The notes beneath the pieces are model-generated. The model was not told the origin of the DNA. It did not search any database and saw only the letters and a list, made by a program, of their open reading frames with translations. Source: Undaria pinnatifida (taxonomy: Eukaryota; Sar; Phaeophyceae; Laminariales; Alariaceae). Taken from it: a stretch of 64,000 bases of DNA. The stretch is taken from positions 18,449,090 through 18,513,089 of the forward strand of contig JABAKD010000001.1 of NCBI GenBank assembly GCA_012845835.1, read 5' to 3'. The first letter of the stretch is position 1. Each line of letters starts with the position of its first letter. Below, piece by piece: positions 11,765-22,300 of the stretch. The position numbers and the translations under genes are program-made.

Positions 11765-12426
11765 CGGGATGCGGTTTGAGAGATCTCGATTTAAGAGAGC
11801 TCGATTTAAGAGAAAACATATTTACGTAGCTACGTGGCTTGGCATGGGCATGCTAAAGGCTTGGTGGTACATTCTAAATCAGGAGCAGTACCGATTTAAT
11901 AGAGGTTCTGCTTGGCTTGACTGATCAGTTGTCTTGACCTCTTTGAAGCCCCCAAATCTCTCCCTATTCTAACTTCAAGTAAATTTGTTCCCAAAAAGGG
12001 TTTCCAGTTATTAAGGCGTTAAATCGAATCCCCCCCCTGTATTAACGTATGCCGCGGTAGAGGTGCACCGTTTTGGTTCAGTACCACATATTCCACGGTA
12101 TCAGGCTGGTCACAGTTTCAGTACCAGGTGTTCAACGGTATCAGGCTGGTCACAGTTTCGGTGGTACAGTATCCACGTACGAAAATGCATTGCTTTATCG
12201 CGAAGCGCGTCAGTCTGTCATGAATCGATTGTGAGAATGAAAATGAGTCGAAAACACACCGAGGAAAGTCGATGTCACGACTCGCGGCAAACAAAGGTTT
12301 AAAACATGCGTGTGGCATTACCGCAACCCGCATATATTCGAAAACGTGGCTTGTGTTCACGGCGAGCTTGAACAATCTTAACTCTCTTTGGTTTCAGTTT
12401 ATTGAATTTTGTCACTATTTTTGCTG
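11765..12426. other. Repeat-derived spacer with Tigger M2-like arms
   Basis: TCGATTTAAGAGAGCTCGAT near 11788 and ACCGATTTAATAG near 11889 resemble the ends of the MITE at 23461-23643, but no TA-flanked boundary is clear. A CAGTACCA..TATCAGGCTGGTCACAG phrase is tandemly duplicated near 12080-12165. No gene seen. Confidence 0.4.
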
Positions 12427-12611
12427 CAGTAGGGGCTAAAAGCAGTGAGGCGGTGATGTGCTCGAGCGATGTTACCGCCTTATTGGGGAAGCCGTCTTAT
12501 TCATTTTCCAGGTTATGAATGCAATTGCCAAGTCGCGCCACGCGATTTGACCGCCTTATGTGGAGATACCGCCTTATATGGGGATACCGCCTCATTGGGG
12601 AACCCCTACCG
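12427..12611 (-). mobile_element. Tigger-like MITE M1, minus copy
   Basis: Reverse orientation of the 10611 and 39847 copies. It runs from CAGTAGGGGCTAAAAGC to TGGGGAACCCCTACCG and is followed by TA (12612-12613). The left TA is replaced by TG. Confidence 0.7.
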
Positions 12612-13031
12612 TACTGTATCTCTTCCGCGTGCCTGACGGTTGAACAGACGATGGACACGGATAGGCTAAGGGAGGTCATGCTGCGAGCAGAAGCCAGGTG
12701 CGCCGCGCTACGTTCTCCGTCTGTACAGAAGGCGCTCGCTCAAAGAAAATGTCAATTTGGCGCCCAGGCTCAATTTTGTGATTGGTCGCCTCACCATTAT
12801 TGAGCACAGGCCGCTGTTGGCTATGTTTTGCATGGCCGTTTGGTAGTATGGCATGCGACCCTGAGCACCGTTTCTTCTTCGATTTTATTTTTTATTGTCG
12901 TGATAAACGAGCTTCACTTGTTTACGACGGAATTTCTTAAGAGCGGGCGCCCTCTGTGTTATGACACGGACATCGTCATGAGCGCGTTTTTTTTTGTTGT
13001 CTTTTTTGTGTGGTGGTGTCGAGCGACACCT
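12612..13031. other. No supported gene; weakly protein-like frame
   Basis: From about 12640 to 12800 the + strand is open with a plausible composition (motif MDTDRLREVMLRAEARC). I recognise no family, and neither splice site is compelling. Confidence 0.25.
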
Positions 13032-13388
13032 GCTACGGTGGAGATGCATCATAATTTTTTTGCCTGCAATCCAATGTTCTTGACTGGAGGAGCTCTACAC
13101 CCCGTCCTAATAAGACTGTTTTTAAGTTTAAAACTAAAGGTGCAGCCCGAGGAACAATCCCATGGGCGAGGTGTACAAAAATATCCTATTGCAAAACAAC
13201 AGTGAAATTCCGACGATTTTGGGTTAAGGAGCCCTTTTAGCACCGCACTCCCGACGTGGGGACAAATCACTTGGAGTTAGACTACGAAAACATGTTGGGG
13301 ATTGGAAATGGGTTAAGGAGCCCCGTCATCCCAAAACAAAAGTGCCTAAAAGTGCCATGATGTTCATACCTCTAGCGTAGTTCGCGTC
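13032..13388 (+). mobile_element. MITE M3 (TAGAGGT family), decayed
   Basis: Left end TGCTACGGTGGAGATGCATC; right end ATACCTCTAGCGTAG. The interior has CGACGATTTTGGGTTAAGGA, typical of the family. Compare the intact copy at 36825-37100. Confidence 0.55.
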
Positions 13389-13572
13389 CTGAAAACGCCT
13401 CCCTTCGCAACCCTTCACGCTGGAACATGGAATATCTTCCAGGAACCACATCGATGGACCGTTTGCAAACCTTGCAGCCTCCGTCGCTTCTCACTCACGC
13501 TTCTCGCCCCCCCCCGTCGCATTTACAGACAGGGTAGAAACAAGGGAAAGGCTACTAGCCGCGAGGAAAAGC

Positions 13573-13913
13573 AGTTTTTTTTTTTCATGCCGTATATTAT
13601 CCTCGCACTACTTTCGTACTCCCTCCCAGTAGTAAGTCAGATCCAGGGTCACATGGCGGGCCCTCCCTCCCCCGTCCCCACTACGGTACGTGCCTTCATT
13701 TTTATCGCGAGAAGAATTCAGCATTTTCTTCCCTCGTCGACTCGCGTTGAATTGTACCTACCCACGCTGCTAGGCGCTCTCAGCAGGTGATCCTTGTTTT
13801 TTTTGCATTTTTGCAAATATAGTCAAAATCTCACCACGGTGGGAATCGAACTCAAGGACAAACAAACGTTAGTAGTATTCGAGGGTAACCGCAAGACCAC
13901 CGGGGCGACCGGC
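13573..13913 (-). mobile_element. tRNA-derived SINE, family A
   Basis: Reading the minus strand: head GCCGGTCGCCCCGGTGGTCT with the A-box, then B-box GAGTTCGATTCCC near 13843, then a body ending in an A-rich tail (poly-T on the + strand, 13573-13586). It forms an inverted pair with the + copy at 14313. Other copies are at 20977, 58280 and 63734. Confidence 0.8.
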
Positions 13914-14312
13914 TTAGGTAGAAGAGGAATATCGTGTGGAGATATACGGCATGTTAAGGGAGGATATAGGAAGGACAGCGTAATTACACGGCCCAACGGA
14001 CTAGGACTTTGCGGAAACGCTGAAACCGCAATATCTTGTGGAGGACCTGGATCTGCCGGAAAGAAGAAATACTTTTTCCGGTAGTCGGCAGCAGGAGGGG
14101 GGAGAAGGTGCGCAGATGTGCCCTTGTGGCGAAGCGAAAAGGACTAGAGCTCGCGGACTGGGAGAACGTTGGGTGTTCAAGGAGGAACGGGATGTGTTGG
14201 GGGAGAGAAAAACGAGAATAGACGAATGTTGCATGGAGAAGTTTGGTACACTAGAAAATAGCGACAAAATCGATCGATATGATACTAATATTAATAGTAT
14301 TAACAGCAGGTA

Positions 14313-14705
14313 GGCCTCCCCGGTGGTCTAGTGGTTACCCTCGAATACTACTAGCGTTGGTCTTTGAGTTCGATTCCCACCGTGGTGAGATTTGGAATAT
14401 ATTTGCAATAATGCGAAAAAATGATTAACTGCTGAGAATGCCTAGCTGTGTGGGTAGGCACATTTGGACGCAAGTCGACGAGGGAAGAAAAATGCTGATT
14501 TCTTCTCACGATATAAATCATGAAAATGAAGGCGTGCACCGTAGTGGGGAGGGGGGAGGAAGGGCCCGTTATGTGACCCCGGATCTGAGCTAATACTACT
14601 GGGAGGGAGGGCGAGAGTAATGCGAGGATAATAAATGGGATGGAAAAATAAAAGAAAAGAAAATATGGTGACCACAAACGGCCAAATAGGAAGGGGATAA
14701 TCTTA
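14313..14705 (+). mobile_element. tRNA-derived SINE, family A, full-length + copy
   Basis: Head CTCCCCGGTGGTCTAGTGG (A-box at 14324-14334) and B-box GAGTTCGATTCCC (14366-14378). The body is shared with the other copies (GACGAGGGAAGAAAAATGC; a CCGTAGTGGGGAGG-like block; GACCCCGGATCTGAG; AAAATAAAAG). Only the head is tRNA-like, and no complete cloverleaf can be drawn, so this is not a tRNA gene. Confidence 0.8.
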
Positions 14706-14744
14706 CCAGAAATAATAAGCAACATGTGCGCACCTCGGACAGAT

Positions 14745-15070
14745 CATGATCTAGATCACATTGATCATATGTATATCATATAGATGACAATCTAGATCAA
14801 GCGCACCTCGGACAGATCACGATCTAGATCATCTAGATCATCTACAGCACATCCCGTACCTGCCGTGTTATGAGATGTTATGCTACGTCTGTATCTATGG
14901 AGTACAGATCTAACCGCTTGAGCATGTGCTAGATTTTACAGATGGTACGGCACCCACCTGGAAACATGAGCTAGGCCGTACAGATCTTCCCTTAAAGATC
15001 TGGACCATCAAGTTGGTATCGGTGATCTATCTGAGGTGTGAACATATGGCAAATGAGCGCCCAGATGTTG
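14745..15070 (+). repeat. GATC-type repeat with conserved body, copy 1
   Basis: GATCATATAGATGAC-like imperfect repeats (14745-14850) precede a body shared with 41400-41700 (ACATGAGCTAG, CAGATCTTCCCTTAAAGATC, GGTGATCT). The two copies show it is a dispersed element that includes its own microsatellite. Confidence 0.65.
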
Positions 15071-15084
15071 GAGCTCTCTAGTAG

Positions 15085-15300
15085 CTACCAGGCGTAGGAA
15101 CGGTGCTCCCGTCTTGAAAACGATTCGTGGCCAGTGGTCAAATGACTAAGGCAAGCAACAAAGGAGTACCGCCCCTCCCACTTAGTGCGCGCAATGTCTG
15201 ACTGGTCGGTGAAAACCTGACGTACTCCGTCCCGGCATTTTATGTATTTATAACTGCGAAGGTCTATGGTCATACTGACTACCGCCATGCATGACCAATG
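15085..15300 (+). repeat. Dispersed repeat family R copy
   Basis: Carries GGTCAAATGACTAAGGCAAG, then CTGGTCGGTGAAAACCTGAC, then GGTCTATGGTCATAC and GCCATGCATGACCAATG, in the family order. A second partial copy is at 15640-15745 (TGTCTGGTCGGTGGAATCC, GCGAGGGTCTATGGTCATAC). Confidence 0.65.
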
Positions 15301-15939
15301 CTACGGCGGACGGGGAGTTATGTTGTTTTCGGACCTTTTCGTGGCTCGAGTGACCCCCCTGACCCTGATTATTTCCGTTCTTAAGCTTCCATCCCGTTTT
15401 TTTTTCGCGGCATCAATCCACAATGGAATGGTAAGCTACGCTGCGCCAAAAGAAAATCGCCTCAAGTATTTTTTTGCCCGTGACCTGGAGAGAGACACTC
15501 GTGCGAGTGACTCAAAGCCAGCAGTGAAAGTGGGGTTATCCCATAACATCCCCCCTACCGCGGCCTTGGTCGCATGATTATCTTATTTATAGTATAATGC
15601 GATGATGACGACAGCGGTTACAGGGGTTACAGCGGTTACAGCGGTTACAATATGCCTGTCTGGTCGGTGGAATCCGGACGTGCTCCGTCCCGTGGAATGT
15701 AGGGGTGCGAGGGTCTATGGTCATACCGACCACGGTTTATCCCACGGTACGGTTCGGGTTGCAAGTTTTGGGCCATATGGCGTTTCTTACCTTTGACCGG
15801 TTAACCTCCCCAAGTGCTAAACTACCGGTTATTCTGATACTTGTACAAGTACATTTGTTTTAGGACTATTACTATTAGTAATATTAGTAATATTAGTATG
15901 GTATATTAGTATGGTATATTAATACGGACTAGCGCATAG

Positions 15940-16070
15940 AAGTGTTGGTCGGATTCCGCGAGCGAATGGCTTCGAAGTCGTATACCAGTATATGTTTCGG
16001 GTGAGATATTGAGCTCCTCATGTTAGCTCAGAAACTTCTTAGAATCTTCTGTGCCCCTAGCGTGGGACTT
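15940..16070 (+). repeat. Hairpin repeat M4
   Basis: Contains GTTGGTCGG, GGCTTCGAAGTCG, TTTCGGGTGAGATATTGAGC and CTTAGAATCTTCTG, in the order seen at 37.85 and 42.6 kb. The hairpin core, GAGCTCCTCATGTTAGCTC, is slightly damaged here. Confidence 0.65.
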
Positions 16071-16170
16071 CTACGGCTATACCAGGTACATCAAATGAGT
16101 ACCCCCCCCCCCCCCACCACCCCCCCTCTCTCGTGCGCGCAATTGCCGTGGTGGACGTGTTATATCTCAG

Positions 16171-16338
16171 GAATCCGATCCTTTGGGCGGCTGTTTTTTC
16201 TCGGAATTGCCTGCCGGGGCTGGTTAACATCCACAAGACCACGCACAAGCTTCTGGATCGCATCTTGGAAGGCCAGACAATCCCCGACTTGGACGAGAAT
16301 TCAATTCCGGTTTTAGTTTCGGCCTTCGATGTCACAAG
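16171..16338 (+). CDS. Patatin-like gene, first visible exon
   Basis: The acceptor TATATCTCAG precedes 16171 and the donor AAG|GTAAGC follows 16338. It reads NPILWAAVFSRNCLPGLVN...LLDRILEGQTIPDLDENSIP and VLVSAFDVT. The reading begins one base into the exon, so an upstream exon must end with two bases of a codon. Confidence 0.7.
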
Positions 16339-19300
16339 GTAAGCAACCATGTTTTTCTAGCCGTTATTTAGGCACGTTCGGGCATGTAATTAAGAACATT
16401 AAACCGCGTGTATATGGCAGTAGTGGAGGCTATATAATGCGGTTATAAGAAGGCGACCACCCGATATCGGGCGGTTGAAATCGGTGGGCACGACTCAAAC
16501 TCTGAGTACAAATGCCTATAAGAATAGGGCGGCCAAAATTACTTCACACGATACCGCCTTGTATAGGCCCAACTAATGTAGCCTGATCGGGGCGGGGTTT
16601 CGAGCATAACAAACGTAGTTGGCGGGGGAAACATGGTCGATACCGCCTTGTATAGGCCCAACTAATGTAAGCTAATCGTGGTGGGGTTTCGAGCATAACA
16701 AACGTAGTTGGGAGGGGGAACATGGTCAGATATCTGGTGAAATCGGTGGGCACGACTCTAACTCTAGGTACAAGTGCCTACACGAATAGGGCGGCCAAAC
16801 TTCCTTCGCACTATACCGCCTTGTACAGGCCCAACTAATGTAGCGTGATCGGGGCGGAGTTTCGAGCATAACGAGCGTAGTTGGGGGGAGGGGACGTGGT
16901 CAGATATCTGGTGATGCTCTTTTTTATCCAGCGAAAGGCATCGAACTTATAGGAAAAGAGCAGAGTGGATAACATGAGCTGCCGGAACGGATTCTGGAAG
17001 GTCAAGCCGTCCCCTGTTTTTTTGGGGCATATTTCGATTCCCGTTTTTTTTGTCTCGGCTTTCGACGTCTCTAGGTGATAAACCCTCTTTTTTCTAGCAA
17101 TGTTTTGGCACACTTGGACGTTCTTGATCGCATCGAAAGTACCAGGTAGCCTATTTGAGATAAATAACATTATCACATGCCCTGGTATACGTGTACGTTC
17201 CTTTTTATCCACCTAATGTATTGAAGTTTAGATGTTAAAAGCTGCTGGAACGCATCTTAGAAGGTTTATCCATCTAACGTACTAAACTTAGTATGTTAAA
17301 AGCTGCTGGATGGCATCTTGGAAGGTCACGTTGTCCCCGATTTGGACGATATTTCGATTCCTTTTTTTTGTCTCGACTTTTGGTGTCACACTGTGATTAA
17401 CCTTCGTTTTTTGGCCATCCTTTTGGCGTAATTGAGCGATTTTAAAAGCACGAAAGGGACATAGTAGGACAATTTTTTCGATAATGCCTTGGTTACGAGC
17501 ATCGTTGGGCAGGGGAAACATGGTTCCATGTTTTTTTTATGCTCCTTTTCATCCAGCAAAAATTAAATATTGAAACTAGGAGTATGAGAATTGCTGGATT
17601 GCATCTGCGGACATCAAGCGGTCTTCGACTTGGACGATAATTCAATTCCCGTTTTAGTCTCGTCGTTCGACGTCACAAGGAAGTGTTTCAAACGTCATAG
17701 GGTGGGCAGTAGGCTTGTCTCCACTTTTTGTGCTGTTATTGGCAGTTGTTTCGGCATAATTGACCATTTTTAAGGGCATAAACGTAGCGTAATTGGTTGA
17801 CTTTTTTTTTTGCCAGGACTGTGGGCTTATGCCCATTGCTGTGTTATTGATTGCAATTATTTTGGCATAAATTGGCCGTTTCTAAGGGCGTAAAGTAGCG
17901 TAATTGGTTGATATTCTTGCCAATGGATTGCTCGTCGGGACCGCGTGAACGCTTTTCACGAACACATTTTTTGGCGAGGTGTAGAGCCCCTCGTGTGAGT
18001 CACCTGAACCTGAACCCCACCCCTCCTCCCTACCGCAGCTATCCTAGGATTACAGATGGTGGCCACAGACAGCCAAACAGGAAGGAGACCAGATATCAAA
18101 CAATAACATTTTTTCAATATTTTATACGAGTAATATATGGAAGAAGCGTATTACGCGCCCAACTGCTGGGAGTGTCTCTATCGAGAGCAGGGACGGTGCT
18201 CCATTTCGAAAGGGATGCGTGGTCAATGGTCAAAAATGATTTTAGGCAAGCAAAGAATGTCGCTTTTACTCTCCAGCTCAACCGGTGAGAGGTTTACCCT
18301 CAGCGACCTTTTGAACAAGCCGTGGTCGCAGGTGTCTTCCCTTCTCCCCTCCTGTCCCTGCCTTCGTTGCTATCCGCCACAGGAGGTCCGGCATTCCCAC
18401 TTTTCAGCTTTTTATGCTCGTCGATTTTTGCATCGAATTTTCTTGCCCCATCATGACTTGCTTGTCCCTGGTTCTCGACGCCAGAGGTCCAGGAGATTGT
18501 AGGTGCGCTTGCTCTTCCATGTGTGTATATTGTAGAGTACAGCGCGCGATCCCCTCCTGTAGCTCAGACATACCTGCAAATTACTACAGAAAACGGACCC
18601 ACCACTCTCTTGGCACTCCCCTTGCCAACTGTGTATCACAAGGGCTCCTAAATCGGGTACCCTAGACTGTAGGCACGTGCCACTTTCTTGGCACTCCCCT
18701 TGCCAATCGTGTATCACAGGGGCTCCTAAATCGGGTACCCTAGACTGTAGGCACGTACCACTATCTTGGCACTCCCCTTGCCAATCGTGTATCACAGGGC
18801 TCTTAAACCGGGTACTCTAGGCTGTAGGCACGTACCACTATCTTGGCACTCCCCTTGCCCATCGTGTATCACAGGGGCTCTTAAACCGGGTACCCTAGAC
18901 TGTAGGCACGTACCACTATCTTGGCACTCCCCTCGCCAATCGTGTATCACAGGGGCTCTTAAACCGGGTACCCTGGACTGTAGGCACGTACCACTATCTT
19001 GGCACTCCCCTTGCCAATCGCGTATCACAGGGGCTCTTAAACCGGGTACCCTGGACTGTAGGCACGTGCTACGGTAGAGATGCAGCAACCATTGTTGTTC
19101 TTTGTCCTGCAAGGTTGTTGGCGTGGTAAAACAATGGTTGGCATAATACCTCACCCAAAAAGTGACTCCTTAATAGTAATTAGTATTTATAGACTAAACC
19201 GAAAAAGTGCAACCTTCAGAACAAACAAAACCCATGGCCTCGGTATACAAAATACCTGCAAAATACGTATGTATATACCAGGTATCTATTGCCAGAAAAA

Positions 19301-22300
19301 AAAAGAGTAGCATTCCGACGATTGTGGGTTGAGACCTTTTAGCACCGCACTCCCAAAAGGGGGACAAAACACTTGGAATTAAACTAGAAAAAAAGCAGAA
19401 GTTAGAAATGGGTTAAGAAGCTCCATCTTTTGGAAAACAGTGTAGCCGAAAAGGGCTACCTCTATTTGTAGCACGCTCCTCTCGACGCGTCGATGACCTC
19501 CATTGTGCTGCAGTATTTTTGTTTTTTATGCTCTTACAAACCGCTGCTTGAAAAACGGCCAAGTATGAATGTAAGACTACCGTAATCTTCGAGAACGCCC
19601 CACGGGGCGCATTTTTTTTTGTTTTGGGTGGAAAAGAACACTCCTGAGCGTTCTCAGATGTAGGTGGATGGTCTTTCCACATGAAAGAAACACCAGCGGG
19701 CAAAAAGTCCCTGGGGTGTTGGTCTCGTTTTTTTTGTGTTGGGGGTACCCATGGGGCAGCGCAAGTCGTGTGTATGTCGGCAGCAGAACGGAGGTGGTGC
19801 TCGATTTTGAGTTGATGGAAAAGTTTTTAATGTGAATAATAACAACAGCAACAACAACGACCACATCAGCAACAATAACGTAGACAGGATGAATGCCTTG
19901 GATTTTCTGTGAACAGAGCCGCATTAAAAATGGGCGAAGAAAGAGCACCCCGGGTTAATTTAGCGTTTTAGGGGGAGTAAAAAAAATGATCACCCCGGGG
20001 CGTTCTCAGAGTTAACGGTCTCCGCCGGTACTTGTAGTATATTGGGGGAAGGGCGGCGTTCTCGAAGGATGTTTCCATGTACGCCTAACACCGGCACGTC
20101 TCTCGCTTCATGGGCAAGATCCGGACATGCTCGGCGGGAAACGCTACAAACGCGCTTACATCTTCGATGGTGGTGCCGCTGCTCTTGAAAACAGCTGCTT
20201 ACAAACAACCGACACTGCCGATATGATTAGTAACACAATGGGTTCGTCCGAATGTAAGAATACAAGCCCACTATCGGCGCGTCTCTCTTGTCACTCGTGT
20301 AGGGGCAAGACCAAGGTGTTCTCCACCGGTAGCGCTGCGGACGCATTGGCGGCCTCCATGGCGGTACCCCTGCTCTTCAAGCCCGTGTGGGCAGACGGAA
20401 GACCTTTGCTAGATGGAGCTGTTGGCGACGTTGCTGGGGTGGACGGCCTCGAGCGGTCCGAGAGAGTTCTTTATCACCACGTGAGTTGTGCCGCCTCTCA
20501 GCCCAGCCCCCCCCGGGGGGGGTGGAGGGTGGATGGTTTTCGACAAACGGGTGTCGTGGTGAGGAAAATCAAAATGCTCGTACATGCTTTATGACTGGTG
20601 GTTACGGTAAGTTGCAATGTTTTTTCGCCTGCAAGGTCCTTGGCTTGGGGAGCTCTATTCCTTCACCCAAGAACTATTTTTGAGCGAGCTGAACGTGCAA
20701 CCATTGTGACAAACAACACCCATGTTCTTCGTAGGCATAAAAAGTACCAGGTATTAATATCGGAACGCAAGAATGGCATAATTCCGACGATTTTGAGTTA
20801 AGGGGCCCCGTCATTCAGAAAATGTTTTCGCCAAAAAGAGGTACAGTACCTCTATATCGTAGCACGCGCCTTGACCCCTTTACAATCTGCTTCGGATTGC
20901 AGTACCGGCGGTCGGGTAAGAAACCGAAGTTAATGTTTTTTGGCTAGGTTTCTTACTTTAGAAAGTATGCGTCCCGCTTTTTTTTTTTTGTCCATTCCTT
21001 CTATTATCTTCGCACTCTTTCTTTCTCCTTCTCCCTCTCTAGACGTAGCTCAGATCCTGGATCACTAAGCAGATTCTTCTACTACCTCCCCGCTACAGTA
21101 CGTACCTTCCCTTTTATCTCGAGAAGACTCAAGCTATTTATTCCCTCGTCGACGCGCATCGAATTGCGCCTTCCCACGCTGCCAGGCGCTCTCAGCAGTT
21201 GATTGATTTCGTAGTTTTCAAATAAACCCAAATGTCCGACCAACGTGAGATTCGAACCCCAGAACCAACTCTAGTAGCATTCGAGGGTAACCACTAGACC
21301 ACCGGGGCGACCGGCTCATAGCACTGTCGAACTTTTTACCCGTAACTTGTGGGCTGAGTTTCTTGTAGGGGGTCTTTCTTATGAGAGAGCCGGTAGTGTA
21401 GTGTAGGATAACTAGCAGTAGTAGTTACCAGGGCTTCATTATGTAACTCGTCATCTGTCCGGAAATAAAGAGACCGTTCAATTTTGATATTAATACCAAA
21501 CGGTATTTATATTTAGGTACATACTAGTATAGCTTTGAGGATAGTTTCGTTCTGTTGTTGCTAGACCGCACCGAGGGATATTCATGTAAGTCGAGTCGTC
21601 GTGTTGTCGCCCCATAGCGCACGCAGCCCGCTACCGGCAGACACGCACAAAACAGAACGCTGACAGTCCGCAGCAAATGTGAGGGACTGAGTGGTTTTTC
21701 GACAAACGGTTGCCGTTGTTTGTCGGGGAATATGCGAGAGTTTTTTTATCACCACGCGAGTCATCGTGTTATTCCCCGATATCGCAACCCTCCGCGGGGG
21801 GGGGGGGCTGTCTGGCTTTCACCACATGATTAACACGTTGTTCCGAAATATGTGAGGACGCTGTGCTTTTTTCTTTGCCTTTAAAGGATAATATTATACT
21901 CACGCAGCTTGCAAAGATCAAATATGAGTATCGATCCTAAATTGGTCGAACTCGCAGCTGACGTGTTTAAAATCGTTTTATATCATCATGTTATATTGTA
22001 CGAGAGCGCTCCGGGAGAGCTCTTTATCACGACGCGAGTTCGTCGTTGCGTCATCGCCCCATAGCGCCCCCCCCGGGGGGGGGCTGCCTGGTTTTCGTCG
22101 AATTGTTGTCTCGTGTTGGCTGGGGAAATGTGCGAGAAAGTTACTTATCATGACTTGAGCCGTCGCGTTGTCGCCCCACAACGCAAACCCAGAATGGTTG
22201 TCGCATTTTTGGAAAAATGCATGAGAGTCCGTTATTACTGTGTGCGGGAGTCGTCGCGTTGTTGCCCCGTAGCGCAGCCCATCTACAAGCATTAAATAAA

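Noticed and set aside
12640-12803. Possible exon with MDTDRLREVMLRAEARC
   Set aside because: Composition is plausible, but there is no family match and no convincing donor; left as an unassigned frame.
14030-14060. GPGSAGK as the missing patatin GxSxG serine motif
   Set aside because: Surrounding residues do not resemble a patatin oxyanion/nucleophile region, and the sequence overlaps SINE-adjacent DNA.
14313-14390. Functional tRNA gene
   Set aside because: A and B boxes are present but the anticodon arm and acceptor stem do not pair, and the same head recurs on SINE bodies.
18594-19071. CRISPR array
   Set aside because: The 78-bp units are nearly identical throughout with no unique spacers, and the context is eukaryotic.
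18451-19154. Repeated frames on both strands over the 78-bp array
   Set aside because: A unit length divisible by 3 keeps frames open; no non-repeat domain is attached.
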